Origin: Clostridia bacterium
GTDB taxonomy: Bacteria; Bacillota; Clostridia; Christensenellales; Aristaeellaceae
DNA: 64,000 nt
Assembly (NCBI GenBank): GCA_017550745.1
Contig: JAFZOG010000148.1
Coordinates: 29,919 to 93,918, forward strand
Direction of reading: 5' to 3'
Every line of letters begins with the position of its first letter. Positions within the stretch are counted from its first letter, which is position 1. Position numbers and translations under genes: made by a program. Under the pieces are notes generated by a model. That model was not told the origin of the DNA, did no database searches, and worked only from the letters and a program-made list of their open reading frames with translations. Below are positions 52,375 to 61,630 of this stretch, one piece after another.

Positions 52375-53498
52375 TTTTTTATTTCTCCTTTCAGTTTTTC
52401 CGCCGGGAACACCCAGGCCTTTTGAATGCGGTAATTGATCACATACATCGCCACGTCAATGACGATTTTCAGCAGGAGATGCAGAAAATTCGTATGCACG
52501 TAATGATCCAGGAACCCAAAGACGAACGTGGTAATCACCAGCGAGCATATCGCCAGGATGATATACCGCCCCACCGCTCCCCGGGAATTGGCGGACTGGA
52601 AAACATAATTTTTGTTCAGCAGAAAGTTGACCGGCGCGGAGCAAAGGCGGGCGATGGGTGTGGCGACCAGCGCCTTGAAGCTGAACGGAATGCCCAGCAG
52701 GGTGATGTCCGGCTCGTCCTTGAACACCCAGAACATCATCAGCGACAGGATCAGATAATCCACCAGGAAGGAAATCACGCTGGCCGCGCTGTAGCGGAAA
52801 AAGTTCCCCAGCAGCAGCTTATAGATGCGCCAGGAATCCCGGATGGGATGGAAGTGGGTGCCCTTGTTTTCCTCATGGTAGATGGTTTCGATGGTGACGG
52901 CCCGCATGGGGATCCTGCGGTTGCTGGCCTGGATGAGCATGTTCATTTCATACTCGAACCGGTCGCCGGAGACAGACAGCATAAAATCCGTCAGGCTCCT
53001 GGGGAACGCCCGCAGGCCCGTCTGGGTGTCCGGCAGCCACTGGCCGTAAAGCACCCGGAACACGCCGCTGGTCAAACGGTTGCCGAAGCGGGATTTAGGC
53101 GGCACGTTGGGATTGTTCTTCGAAAAATCCCGGCTGCCCAGCAGCAGCTCCTCCTTTTCGCCGTTTCCCAGCTCCGCCGCCAGCTTGAGGGTATCGGGCA
53201 CGGTATGCTGCCCGTCTGAATCGGCGGTGATGATGCCCTTCAGCCGGGTATGCTTTTTCAGGTAGGAAAAGCCCGTGCGAAGGGCCGCGCCTTTTCCTTT
53301 GTTCACCTCGTGATGCAGCACGCGGCAGCGGTCCCATCCGGCGATTTCGTCAAAAATCTTCCGGTATTTCGCGCCGGAGCCGTCGTCCACCACGAGGATC
53401 AGGCCAAAATCTGCCGCCAAAAGCTCCTTGACATAAGCGGGCAGCCGTTCATCCGGGGACAGGGAGGGAATCAGAACGCAGCATTCCTGTGGTTTCAT
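52371..53498 (-). CDS. GT2 glycosyltransferase fused to a GtrA-like membrane domain
   Basis: A 375-residue fusion. The N-terminal 230 residues are a GT-A glycosyltransferase (CVLIPSLSPDERLPAYVKEL, VVDDGSGAKY, NKGKGAALRTGF, ADSDGQH, DTQTGLRAFP). The C-terminal 130 residues are a four-helix GtrA domain (FFRYSAASVISFLVDYLIL, PVNFLLNKNYVFQS, INYRIQKAWVFP) that usually helps flip polyprenyl-linked sugars. It likely makes and translocates a lipid-linked sugar for envelope glycosylation. It lies 46 bases after the M1 peptidase gene. Confidence 0.92.
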   Translation of the reverse strand: MKPQECCVLIPSLSPDERLPAYVKELLAADFGLILVVDDGSGAKYRKIFDEIAGWDRCRVLHHEVNKGKGAALRTGFSYLKKHTRLKGIITADSDGQHTVPDTLKLAAELGNGEKEELLLGSRDFSKNNPNVPPKSRFGNRLTSGVFRVLYGQWLPDTQTGLRAFPRSLTDFMLSVSGDRFEYEMNMLIQASNRRIPMRAVTIETIYHEENKGTHFHPIRDSWRIYKLLLGNFFRYSAASVISFLVDYLILSLMMFWVFKDEPDITLLGIPFSFKALVATPIARLCSAPVNFLLNKNYVFQSANSRGAVGRYIILAICSLVITTFVFGFLDHYVHTNFLHLLLKIVIDVAMYVINYRIQKAWVFPAEKLKGEIKK

Positions 53499-53544
53499 GA
53501 CGTGTCTCCTTCGCTTGCATCCGAGGGACGGATGTTTCTTCTGT

Positions 53545-55071
53545 TCAATCCATTTTCGTGTCCAGATAATCCAGCAGCAGCGGCCCTGCGTCCAGCCCGG
53601 CGTACGCGTTCAGAAACGCGTCAAAATCGGCCCGGGAAGCCATGTGAAAGGAAAACCGCTGTACATAGGCCCGGAGGAAGCCGTCCGCGCCGCCCGGCAA
53701 AAACTCGTCCAGCGCCAGCAGCAGCGCGGCCCCCCGGTCATATACCACCGCGTGGTAATCGTCCAGGTCGGAAAAATCGGAAATGGGGGTGCCGGGGGTC
53801 AGCCCCCCCGGAACGCTCTCCATCACGGCCGCTTCCACCCGCAGGTATTTCAGCGTTTCATAGCTGCTTTGGCCGTACTGCCTGCGCACATACCGCAGCA
53901 TGGCGTATTCGCACAGCGCTTCATCCTGCCAGGGGGACAGCGCCTGGTCCGACCCCACCAGGGCGTAAAACCACTGATGCGCCGTTTCGTGCGCCACGAT
54001 GAGCTCCAGGCTGTCCTCCTGGCCTTTGGCATAGTATTCCCGCCCGATCATGCTCAGGGCAGGGTATTCCATGCCGCTGAAAGGAAAAGCCGCGGAGCAC
54101 ACGGAGTAAACGGGATAGGGATAATTCCCGTACAGATCGGAAAACGCTTGCAGCGCTTTCCGGGCGTACGCCAGCGCCTGCTTTGCCTCCGCCTCCGCCG
54201 CCGCGTAGGAATACACTTTGGTTTCCCCCACGCTTCCCATCGCGACAGCCGGGTTTTTATACAGCACCAGGGCGATGTCCCGCGCCGCTGGCAATTCCCC
54301 CTGCCAGAGGCCGTTTTTCCCGCGCGTGAGATATGCGGAGCAGGCGGGGGTATATTCCTGCGGCACATCCAGCGTCAAACGGAAGTTGGCGCATTCGCTG
54401 AGGAACGGATCGCCGATGGGGTGGTAAGCGTCCGTCCGCCACGCGCCGTCCGTATAGCAGGAGAGCAGCGGGATCACGTTTCCCAGCTGGTACTGCCCGT
54501 CCACGGTCCCCGTGCGGTAAGCACAAGAGGGGATCCGGGCGACACAGCGCAGAAACAGCGTGCCTTCCTCCCCCGCCGGAAGCGAAGGGATCTCGATCCG
54601 TAAGACAGTCCCATCTTCCCCTTCCAGGGAATACTTCATCTGCGCGTCGTTCCATCGCACGTCGTACAGCGTGACGCCCCCCTGCGAGAAGCCTGACGGA
54701 TAGCAGGCGTCGTACAGCGCGTCCAGCGCCGCAGGGCTGGTTTCTTCCTTTTGAAACGCGTTGAGCCACAGGCGCAGCACCAGGGAATCCAGCGTTTCCC
54801 CCGTACCGTTTCGGAAACGGACGGTCTCGGAGATCGCCAACGCTTGCTCTTCCGGCAGCAGGCGCAGGGTGATTTCATAATCGTTCAGCCCCTCCGAGGC
54901 GGCGCGCAATGCCGGGCTGACCTTCACAGCAGCCGGCCGATGGAAAAGGAACCAGCCTCCCGCCGCCAGCAGCATAAGCAGCGCGGCCGCCGCGGCTTTC
55001 CCCCGCCCGGAACGCGGGAAGAGCATAGGTATTATACACCTGTTTCGCCCCATTTTCCAGCCCCTTTCCAT
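53545..55071 (-). CDS. M1-family zinc metallopeptidase
   Basis: Gluzincin-type aminopeptidase-like protein, 508 residues. An N-terminal membrane anchor (AAAAALLMLLAAGGWFLFH) places it outside the cell. The catalytic motif is LIVAHETAHQWFYALVGSD, with the third zinc ligand in WQDEALCEYAML. The gluzincin exopeptidase motif appears as FSGMEYPAL rather than GxMEN, which suggests altered specificity. Either ATG 55071 (GGAG upstream) or ATG 55053 (GGAAAGGGG upstream) could be the start. Confidence 0.88.
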   Translation of the reverse strand: MERGWKMGRNRCIIPMLFPRSGRGKAAAAALLMLLAAGGWFLFHRPAAVKVSPALRAASEGLNDYEITLRLLPEEQALAISETVRFRNGTGETLDSLVLRLWLNAFQKEETSPAALDALYDACYPSGFSQGGVTLYDVRWNDAQMKYSLEGEDGTVLRIEIPSLPAGEEGTLFLRCVARIPSCAYRTGTVDGQYQLGNVIPLLSCYTDGAWRTDAYHPIGDPFLSECANFRLTLDVPQEYTPACSAYLTRGKNGLWQGELPAARDIALVLYKNPAVAMGSVGETKVYSYAAAEAEAKQALAYARKALQAFSDLYGNYPYPVYSVCSAAFPFSGMEYPALSMIGREYYAKGQEDSLELIVAHETAHQWFYALVGSDQALSPWQDEALCEYAMLRYVRRQYGQSSYETLKYLRVEAAVMESVPGGLTPGTPISDFSDLDDYHAVVYDRGAALLLALDEFLPGGADGFLRAYVQRFSFHMASRADFDAFLNAYAGLDAGPLLLDYLDTKMD

Positions 55072-55083
55072 CAGTTCTCCATC

Positions 55084-55092
55084 ATTATAACA
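55084..55092 (-). promoter_or_regulatory. Extended -10 promoter of the envelope operon
   Basis: Minus-strand TGTTATAAT matches an extended -10 element, 12 bases or so before the M1 start. No good -35 box was found. Confidence 0.4.
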
Positions 55093-55299
55093 CAGATTTC
55101 ATCGGTTTTCTTGCAGGATGCGGGAAAAAAGCAAAAATTTTCAGTCTCCGCACCCGCCTCTTTCCCGGCCGGAAAAAGCGTGTCCCCATCAATGAAAATG
55201 GCAAAAAATATTTTTTGAAAAAAATTTTGTAAATAGCAGGAAAATAAAAAGATGCGGCGAACAATGAGAAAATAGCCACTACTATGGAGAGGTATCCGT

Positions 55300-57408
55300 A
55301 TGCCGTACACCATCGCGCGCTATGCCGGTTACTGCTCCGGCGTCCGCCGGGCCATGGAGATCGCTTTCCAGGCTGCCCGCGAAGCGCGGGAATCGGGCGT
55401 CGCCTGCTACTCCCTGGGGGAGCTGATCCACAATCCCGAAGCGGTGGACGCCCTTCGGCGGGAAGGCATCCTGCCCATCAGCAGCGTGGAAGAAGCGGAA
55501 AGCGGCAGCATCATCCTGCTGCGCAGCCACGGCGTGTCTCCCCAGGTGGAGGAGCAATGCCGCCGCCAGGGCCTGATCGTGCGGGATACCACCTGCGGCT
55601 CCGTTCAGGCGCTGCACAAGATCGTGCGCGAAAGCGGCGAAAGGGGCGTGCCGGTGATCCTGGTGGGAGAGCCGGACCATCCCGAGGTGCAGGGAACGGC
55701 TGCCTGGTGCAGCGGCCCGTGCCACATCATCCGCAGCGAACAGGACGCGGACGCGCTGCCGGAAATGGATGCCGCCCTGGCTGTATCCCAGACCACGTTT
55801 TCCCTAAGCGAATGGGAAAAGATCTTATCCCGGCTGGAAAAGCGCTTTAAACGCCTGGATGTCCGGTGCACCATCTGCCCCGCCACGCAGATGCGCCAGA
55901 AGGAAGCGCAGGAGCTGGCCGCCCGGGTGGACGCCATGGTGGTGGTGGGCGGAAAAAGCAGCGCCAACACCCGAAAGCTGTATGAAGTTTGCCGGGCCAT
56001 CTGCCCCAACACCATTTTGGTGGAACGTGCCGCTGAAATCCCAGCGGACTTTATCGATATCCACAATCATCACATAGGAATAGCCGCCGGCGCCTCTACG
56101 CCGGATTGGTCATTTAAGGAGGTTGTCACACGCATGAACGACATGGAACACATCGACCAGGAAACCCAGCAGGAACCCGTCGCCCAGGTTGAGCAGGAAG
56201 TCCAGGAGCCCCAGGCGCTCACCATGGAAGACATCGAAAAGACCGTGGTTCGCATCCGCACGGGCCAAACCGTTACGGGCACCGTGGTACAAATCACCGA
56301 GGACGAAGTGTGCGTCAACATCGGTTATAAGTCCGATGGGCTGATCAAGCGCTCCGACCTGGTGGATCAGGACGTGAAACTCGGCGACGAGATTGAGGTC
56401 GAGGTCGTCAAGGTCAACGACGGCGAAGGCAACGTCCTGCTCTCTCAGCGCAATATCGTCAACCGCAAGGCTTGGGACGCGCTGATGGAGAAGTTTGAAA
56501 ACGGCGAATACATCGACGCCGTGGGCAAGGAAGCCGTCAAGGGCGGCCTGCTCGCCAGCGTCGAGGGCGGCGTGCGCGCTTTCGTGCCCGCTTCCCAGCT
56601 CGCCCAGCGCTACGTGGAAAAGATCGGCCAGTTCGTGGGCCAGCCCATGAAGCTCAAGATCATCGACGTGGACAAGCAGAAGAAGCGCATCGTGGCCAGC
56701 CGCAAGCAGGTCATCGAGGAAGAAAACAAGGCCAAGAAGGAAGCGGCCTGGGAAAAGCTGGAAGTGGGTGCTGTGGTGACCGGTATCGTTCGCCGCTTCG
56801 CGGACTTCGGCGCGTTTGTTGACCTGGGCGGCGTGGACGGCCTGATCCATATCACCGACCTGGCCTGGAGCCGCGTCAATCATCCCAGCGACGTGCTGCA
56901 GGTGAACCAGGAAGTGCAAGTGAAGATCAAGAGCGTGGACCGCGAACGCGAACGCATCCAGCTGGGCTATAAAGAGCTGCAGCCCAAGCCCTGGGACAAT
57001 ATCGAAGAAAAGTATCCCGTAGGCGTCATCCTGGAGCGTCCCGTGGTGCGCATCCGTCCCTTCGGCGCGTTCATCGAGCTGGAGCCCGGCGTGGACGGCC
57101 TGGTGCACATTTCCCAGTGTGCTCCCACCCGCGTGGCGAAGGTGGAAGACGTGCTGCAGGAAGGCCAGACTGTGCTGGTGAAGGTGCTGGCGGTTGATCC
57201 CGAAGCCAAGCGCATCAGCCTGAGCATCCGTGAAGCCCTGGCCGACGAAACCGTTCTGGAGAACGGCGACCTGGAAATCCCCGGCGAAGCGGAAGAAGCG
57301 CCTGCCGCTGAAGAAGCGCCCGCTGCTGAAGAAGCTGCCCCCGCTGAAGAGGCTGCTCCTGCCGAAGAAGCTGCCCCCGCTGAAGAAGCGCCCGCCGACG
57401 CTGAATAA
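55300..57408 (+). CDS. ispH: Fused HMBPP reductase (IspH) and ribosomal protein S1
   Basis: Bifunctional protein of 702 residues, a fusion known from many Clostridia. Residues 1-280 are IspH, which makes IPP and DMAPP at the end of the MEP pathway; the iron-sulfur cysteines are in GYCSGVRRA, RDTTCGSVQ and CTICPATQMRQ, and the catalytic Glu lies in VGEPDHPEVQGTA, with SQTTFS and SSANTRKLYEV. Residues about 325-675 hold four S1 RNA-binding domains (VTGTVVQITEDEVCVNIGYKSDG and others). A Glu/Ala/Pro repeat tail ends the protein. GGAGAGG precedes the start. Confidence 0.96.
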   Translation: MPYTIARYAGYCSGVRRAMEIAFQAAREARESGVACYSLGELIHNPEAVDALRREGILPISSVEEAESGSIILLRSHGVSPQVEEQCRRQGLIVRDTTCGSVQALHKIVRESGERGVPVILVGEPDHPEVQGTAAWCSGPCHIIRSEQDADALPEMDAALAVSQTTFSLSEWEKILSRLEKRFKRLDVRCTICPATQMRQKEAQELAARVDAMVVVGGKSSANTRKLYEVCRAICPNTILVERAAEIPADFIDIHNHHIGIAAGASTPDWSFKEVVTRMNDMEHIDQETQQEPVAQVEQEVQEPQALTMEDIEKTVVRIRTGQTVTGTVVQITEDEVCVNIGYKSDGLIKRSDLVDQDVKLGDEIEVEVVKVNDGEGNVLLSQRNIVNRKAWDALMEKFENGEYIDAVGKEAVKGGLLASVEGGVRAFVPASQLAQRYVEKIGQFVGQPMKLKIIDVDKQKKRIVASRKQVIEEENKAKKEAAWEKLEVGAVVTGIVRRFADFGAFVDLGGVDGLIHITDLAWSRVNHPSDVLQVNQEVQVKIKSVDRERERIQLGYKELQPKPWDNIEEKYPVGVILERPVVRIRPFGAFIELEPGVDGLVHISQCAPTRVAKVEDVLQEGQTVLVKVLAVDPEAKRISLSIREALADETVLENGDLEIPGEAEEAPAAEEAPAAEEAAPAEEAAPAEEAAPAEEAPADAE

Positions 57409-57424
57409 CCCTTCTGTATCCCCT

Positions 57425-57459
57425 GCCGCGCCCGCATTACTGCGGCGCGGCGTTTTCTT
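57425..57459 (+). terminator. Terminator after ispH-rpsA
   Basis: GCCGCG(CCCGCA) pairs with (TGCGG)CGCGGC around a short loop, followed by GTTTTCTTT. Confidence 0.78.
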
Positions 57460-57553
57460 TCCCGAGCGCAGCGTGCTGACGCGTGCAATTGCATCACATC
57501 AGATTACATGATCCAAGCCAAACGCTGTACTCTCAATAACCCGGAGGTTTCCT

Positions 57554-58798
57554 ATGAAAAAAGTTTTTTCCCTTCTTCTTCTGTTTCTCCTTTTATCCTG
57601 CGTCCCCGCTTTGGCGGAGGAAGCGCAGGACATCACCGCCCAGTGCAAAATCACGGTTTCGTCCCAATCCAAGCGCGCTGCCCGGATGAGCGACCGGGAC
57701 TACCTGACCGGCTTCATCAGCGACAAGCAGAAAAACGCCAGCATCGAAATCGCCGCGCCCAAAGGCCAGACGATGTACGGCGTGTATGTTTGCTTCGGCG
57801 GCAAGCTGGTTCCCTGGGTCGTGGAAGCCAAGCGCAGCGGCAAATGGGTGGGCGTGTACCAGAGCGACGGCGAATTTGCCCATGAGTACGCCCCGCTGCC
57901 CGAGGGAGAAACGGACATCCGCGTGCGGCTGAACAGCGATAAGCAGGCGGTGCTGGCTGTCAGCGAGCTGTTTGTCTTCGGCGAAGGCGATACCCCCTCC
58001 TATGTACAGCGATGGCAGAAGGCCCCTGAGAAGGTGGATCTGCTGGTGCTGTCCGGCCATCCGGACGATGAGATCCTCTTCTTCGGCGGCACGATCCCTT
58101 ATTACGCCGCCGAACGGAACATGCAGGTGGTGGTGGCGTATCTCACGGCTGGCAACATGAGCGACCTGATCAAGAACGACCGCGTCACCGGACGCCGCAG
58201 CGAGCTGCTCAATGGCCTGTGGGAGATGGGCCTGAAAAACTATCCCGTGATCTATGATTTCTGGGACAAGTTTTCCAAGAAACTGGAGACCGGCTATGAA
58301 GCCGTAGGCAAGAAAAAGGTGCAGGAGACCATGGTGGAGCTGCTGCGCCAGTATAAACCCGAAGTCATCGTCACCCATGACGTGAACGGCGAATACGGCC
58401 ACGGCATCCACCGGGTGTGTGCCGACGTGATGATGCACTGCATCCCCGTTGCCGCCGAGGCCGCCAATTACAGCGATTCCGCCCAGAAGTACGGCGCCTG
58501 GCAGGTCAAGAAGCTGTACCTGCATATGTACAGCCAGAACCAGATCGAAATGGATTGGGACCAGCCGCTGTCCGCTTTCGGCGGGCGCACGGGCTATCAG
58601 GTGGCCGAAGCGGGCTACCAGTGGCATGTTTCCCAGCACGAAGCGGGCCAGAAGAACCCGGAAACTGGCAAGTTTGAATACTTTATCGTGGAACCCCGGG
58701 ACAGCAAATACAGCTGCTACCTGTTCGGCCTGGCCTATTCCATGGTCGGTTACGACGTAGCCGGCAACGATTTCTTTGAGAATATTCCCGGTTTCTGA
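57554..58798 (+). CDS. Secreted PIG-L-family deacetylase
   Basis: A 414-residue exported zinc deacetylase. The signal peptide is KKVFSLLLLFLLLSCVPALA; a beta-sandwich-like N-terminal domain (30-150) precedes the catalytic PIG-L/LmbE domain. Zinc ligands are in LSGHPDDEILFFGG and VTHDVNGEYGHGIHR. Substrates of the family are N-acetylglucosamine conjugates. Start with GGAGG 7 bases upstream. No partner gene in the pathway is adjacent. Confidence 0.9.
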   Translation: MKKVFSLLLLFLLLSCVPALAEEAQDITAQCKITVSSQSKRAARMSDRDYLTGFISDKQKNASIEIAAPKGQTMYGVYVCFGGKLVPWVVEAKRSGKWVGVYQSDGEFAHEYAPLPEGETDIRVRLNSDKQAVLAVSELFVFGEGDTPSYVQRWQKAPEKVDLLVLSGHPDDEILFFGGTIPYYAAERNMQVVVAYLTAGNMSDLIKNDRVTGRRSELLNGLWEMGLKNYPVIYDFWDKFSKKLETGYEAVGKKKVQETMVELLRQYKPEVIVTHDVNGEYGHGIHRVCADVMMHCIPVAAEAANYSDSAQKYGAWQVKKLYLHMYSQNQIEMDWDQPLSAFGGRTGYQVAEAGYQWHVSQHEAGQKNPETGKFEYFIVEPRDSKYSCYLFGLAYSMVGYDVAGNDFFENIPGF

Positions 58799-58805
58799 TT
58801 TCCCT

Positions 58806-58841
58806 TCCGCGCCTGCGGTTTTCCCGGGCGCGGATTTTTAT
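58806..58841 (+). terminator. Terminator after the PIG-L gene
   Basis: TCCGCGCC and GGGCGCGGA form a stem followed by TTTTTAT. Confidence 0.87.
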
Positions 58842-58862
58842 CGCGCTTGAGGTGAAGAAGAG

Positions 58863-59333
58863 ATGCGCCTGACCACGCTTTGCTATATTGAACATGAGGG
58901 CTGCTGGCTGATGCTGAACCGGGACAAGAAGGCCGTCGACGAGAACAAAGGAAAATGGATCGGGGTGGGCGGCCACCTGGAGGAAGGCGAATCCCCGGAG
59001 GAATGCGTGCTGCGGGAAATCAAAGAAGAAACGGGACTGAACGTGACAAACCTGCGGCTGCGCGGCATCATCACCTTCATCCTGCCGGACTGGGGCAACG
59101 AATTGACCTTCCTGTATACCGCGCAGGCCGACAGCAGCCATGTGGCGGAATGCGCGGAAGGAACGCTCAAATGGATTCCGGTTGAAAGCGTCGCCGCCCT
59201 TCCCTTATGGGAGGGGGACCGGGTGTTCCTGCCCCTGCTGCAAACGCGGCAGGACTGCTTTTCCCTGAAGCTGATCTATGCCTCCGGCGGCGCGCTGTCC
59301 GGGGCCGTACTGGACGCAGAAAGGACCGTATGA
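58863..59333 (+). CDS. MutT-type NUDIX hydrolase
   Basis: A 156-residue hydrolase that probably cleans damaged nucleotides such as 8-oxo-dGTP. The NUDIX box GGHLEEGESPEECVLREIKEETGL is complete (split at PEECVLREIKEETG), and DKKAVDENKGKWIGV precedes it as in the MutT/YtkD-like group. GAGGTGA lies 9 bases upstream. Its stop overlaps the next start by four bases (ATGA). Confidence 0.9.
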   Translation: MRLTTLCYIEHEGCWLMLNRDKKAVDENKGKWIGVGGHLEEGESPEECVLREIKEETGLNVTNLRLRGIITFILPDWGNELTFLYTAQADSSHVAECAEGTLKWIPVESVAALPLWEGDRVFLPLLQTRQDCFSLKLIYASGGALSGAVLDAERTV

Positions 59334-60376
59334 AGGACATTTTGATCCGGCGCATCCGGGTGCAGGAGGACACGGACGCGGTCAAGCTGTGGAACGGCTG
59401 CGCGGAAGCAGGTGAAACGCTGTATACTCCCATGACCAGGCTGGAATTCCGGCACAAATTCTTCAACCCTGCCGGGGTCATGGCGGCAGCCGAATACGGG
59501 GGCCGGTTTGCCGGGTTTGCCCATGCCGCGTATCCGGGAACATTTCCCGGCGCGAAGCCTGGCCGGGCCTACCTGACCGTGGTGATGGTGCCGCCTTCCT
59601 TCCGCGGGCTGGGCATCGGCCGGGCGCTGGTGAATGATCTGAAGCGCCGCATGAAAGCGCTGAACGCGGAATCCCTGTGGATTTCCAGCGTGAATCCCGT
59701 GAACCTGAGCTGGCGTATTCCCGGCACGCCGGGACACGGGCACAACAACATGCCCGGCGCGGATATGGCGGCGGACGGCTTTGGCTTTCTGTTGAGCCAG
59801 GGATTTGAGACGGTCTGCCGGGAAGAAGCCATGTACCTGAATCTGGCCGGCTGCCAGATCGATCCGGCGATGCAGGACCTTCGGCAGCGCCTGCTTTCAG
59901 AAGGGATTTATACCGGCAGGTACGACCCTGCCCGGGATTATGGGTTTGACCGCATGTGCGACCGCGTGGGAAGCGAATACTGGCGCTTCGTGCTGCGGAC
60001 GGAAATCGCCGCCTGGAAGACCCAAACGCCCAACGCTGATCCCGCGCTCTGGGCGGACGGCATTCCCCCGAAAGGCCCCCGCCCGCTGCTCATTGCCGCG
60101 CATGAAGGAGAAATCATCGGCTTTACCGGGCCTGTTGACGTGCAAAAAAACGGCAGAGGGTGGTTCACCGGCATCTGCGTCGATCCCGCCTACCGGCGGC
60201 GCGGCATCGGAAAAGCGCTGTTTCACATGCTGCTGCAATCCTTCGCCGAATCAGGCGCTTCCTATACCTCCCTGTTTACGGGGACGGACAATCCCGCCCG
60301 GTCCATCTACCTTTCCGCCGGGATGCGCGGCGTGCGCCTGTTCGCGCTGATGCGGGCCGGCTTAACTGAATTATGA
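59330..60376 (+). CDS. Tandem GNAT acetyltransferase
   Basis: A 348-residue protein with two GNAT domains. The first has its acetyl-CoA loop at VPPSFRGLGIGRALVND, the second at VDPAYRRRGIGKALFHML near the C terminus. Two-domain GNAT proteins resemble MshD and Eis-type enzymes, but no substrate can be assigned. The start at 59330 overlaps the NUDIX stop; the 41-residue upstream extension is arginine-rich shadow sequence of the NUDIX gene. Confidence 0.88.
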   Translation: MKDILIRRIRVQEDTDAVKLWNGCAEAGETLYTPMTRLEFRHKFFNPAGVMAAAEYGGRFAGFAHAAYPGTFPGAKPGRAYLTVVMVPPSFRGLGIGRALVNDLKRRMKALNAESLWISSVNPVNLSWRIPGTPGHGHNNMPGADMAADGFGFLLSQGFETVCREEAMYLNLAGCQIDPAMQDLRQRLLSEGIYTGRYDPARDYGFDRMCDRVGSEYWRFVLRTEIAAWKTQTPNADPALWADGIPPKGPRPLLIAAHEGEIIGFTGPVDVQKNGRGWFTGICVDPAYRRRGIGKALFHMLLQSFAESGASYTSLFTGTDNPARSIYLSAGMRGVRLFALMRAGLTEL

Positions 60377-60435
60377 CGAAACGGTAAACTTTTTAATCCC
60401 GGGCGATTTCTTCGTCCAAGCGCTTTCTTTCCTGC

Positions 60436-60464
60436 TTTACAATTTATTTCCGCTATGGTATACT
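60436..60464 (+). promoter_or_regulatory. Promoter of the cggR-pgk-tpiA operon
   Basis: TTTACA (60436-60441) and TATACT (60459-60464) are separated by 17 bases. Confidence 0.75.
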
Positions 60465-60470
60465 ATCCAG

Positions 60471-60506
60471 CGGGACATCATCTGCCCAGTGGGGCAAGGT
60501 TTGTCC
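60471..60506 (+). promoter_or_regulatory. CggR-type operator
   Basis: CGGGAC-N6-TGCC is followed by a diverged second copy ending TGTCC, close to the tandem CGGGAC-N6-TGTC repeats known for Bacillus CggR. It lies just after the promoter -10 box, the place expected for repression. Confidence 0.75.
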
Positions 60507-60531
60507 AATCAGAAGGAGAGAGGGGCTGCGG

Positions 60532-61554
60532 ATGCTGGACGAAATGACGGTGTTGCACCGTATTGCCCCGGATTTGATGGCGGATATCGGCAGGCGGGCG
60601 CAGGTGCTTTCCTCCATTGAAAGCATGCAGCCGGTGGGCAGGCGGGCTTTGGCCGCGCGGCTGAACCTGCCGGAGCGCGAGGTGCGCGCCGCGGCGGCTG
60701 CGCTGAAGGAACAGGGCCTGATCTCCATGGACGCCGCCGGTATGCAGCTGACCCCCCAGGCCATCGAGGTATTGGCCGGGGCCCATGACCTGAGCCGCGC
60801 CATGTTCGGCCTGACGAAGCTGGAGCAGGCGCTTTCCAGGCTGCTGGACGTGCCCCACGTCATTGTGGTGTCCGGCAACGCGGACAGCGACCAGCAGGTG
60901 CTCCGGGAGGTAGGCCGCGCGGCGGCGCACCGGGTGCACAAGCTGCTGCAAAGCGGTATGACCCTGGCCGTGACCGGCGGGCGCACCATGAGCGAAATGG
61001 CCCATGGGATACAGTCCGCCAGCCCCATGAACGTGATGGTGGTGCCTGCCCGCGGGGGCGTGGGCTCCTCGGTGGAGACCCAGGCCAGCACCGTGGCGGC
61101 GGAAATCGCCAAGCGCATCGGCGGGCATTACCGGGTGATGCACCTGCCGGATTCCCTGGACGCGGCAGCGCTCCAGGAGATGATGAAGCTGCCCGAGGTG
61201 CGGGAAACCCTGGAGCTTTTGCAGCGCACCGACCTGGTGGTGCACGGCATCGGGCGGGCGGATACCATGGCCCAGCGGCGGCGGCTGCCGGCGGACGACC
61301 TGGACCTCCTGCGGAAAAATAAGGCAGTGGGCGAGGCGTTCGGCGATTTCTTCGACAGCGAAGGAAAAACCGTCCTGAAAACCAGCACCGTGACCGTCCG
61401 GCTCGGCAAGAACTACAAAGAAAGCAAGATCGTTGCCGTCGCTGCGGGCGAACGCAAGGCAGAGGCCATCATCGCCGCCTGCCGCCACGAAAAGCACGAT
61501 TCCCTCATCACCGACGAAGCGGCGGCGCAGAAGATCGCGGCCCTGCTCAAATGA
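60532..61554 (+). CDS. cggR: Central glycolytic genes regulator CggR
   Basis: SorC/DeoR-family repressor of 340 residues that senses fructose-1,6-bisphosphate. The N-terminal winged helix ([22 protein letters not shown]) and the sugar-binding domain ([91 protein letters not shown]) match CggR. It precedes pgk and tpiA with an operator in front, the typical operon, but gapA is absent. AGGAGAGAGGGG precedes the start. Confidence 0.94.
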   Translation: MLDEMTVLHRIAPDLMADIGRRAQVLSSIESMQPVGRRALAARLNLPEREVRAAAAALKEQGLISMDAAGMQLTPQAIEVLAGAHDLSRAMFGLTKLEQALSRLLDVPHVIVVSGNADSDQQVLREVGRAAAHRVHKLLQSGMTLAVTGGRTMSEMAHGIQSASPMNVMVVPARGGVGSSVETQASTVAAEIAKRIGGHYRVMHLPDSLDAAALQEMMKLPEVRETLELLQRTDLVVHGIGRADTMAQRRRLPADDLDLLRKNKAVGEAFGDFFDSEGKTVLKTSTVTVRLGKNYKESKIVAVAAGERKAEAIIAACRHEKHDSLITDEAAAQKIAALLK

Positions 61555-61630
61555 CGGTACCACGGCCCATCGGGCCTTGGCATACAATTCCCGTAAGAAT
61601 TTTCATGAAGAAAAAGGAGTGGCATCAACC

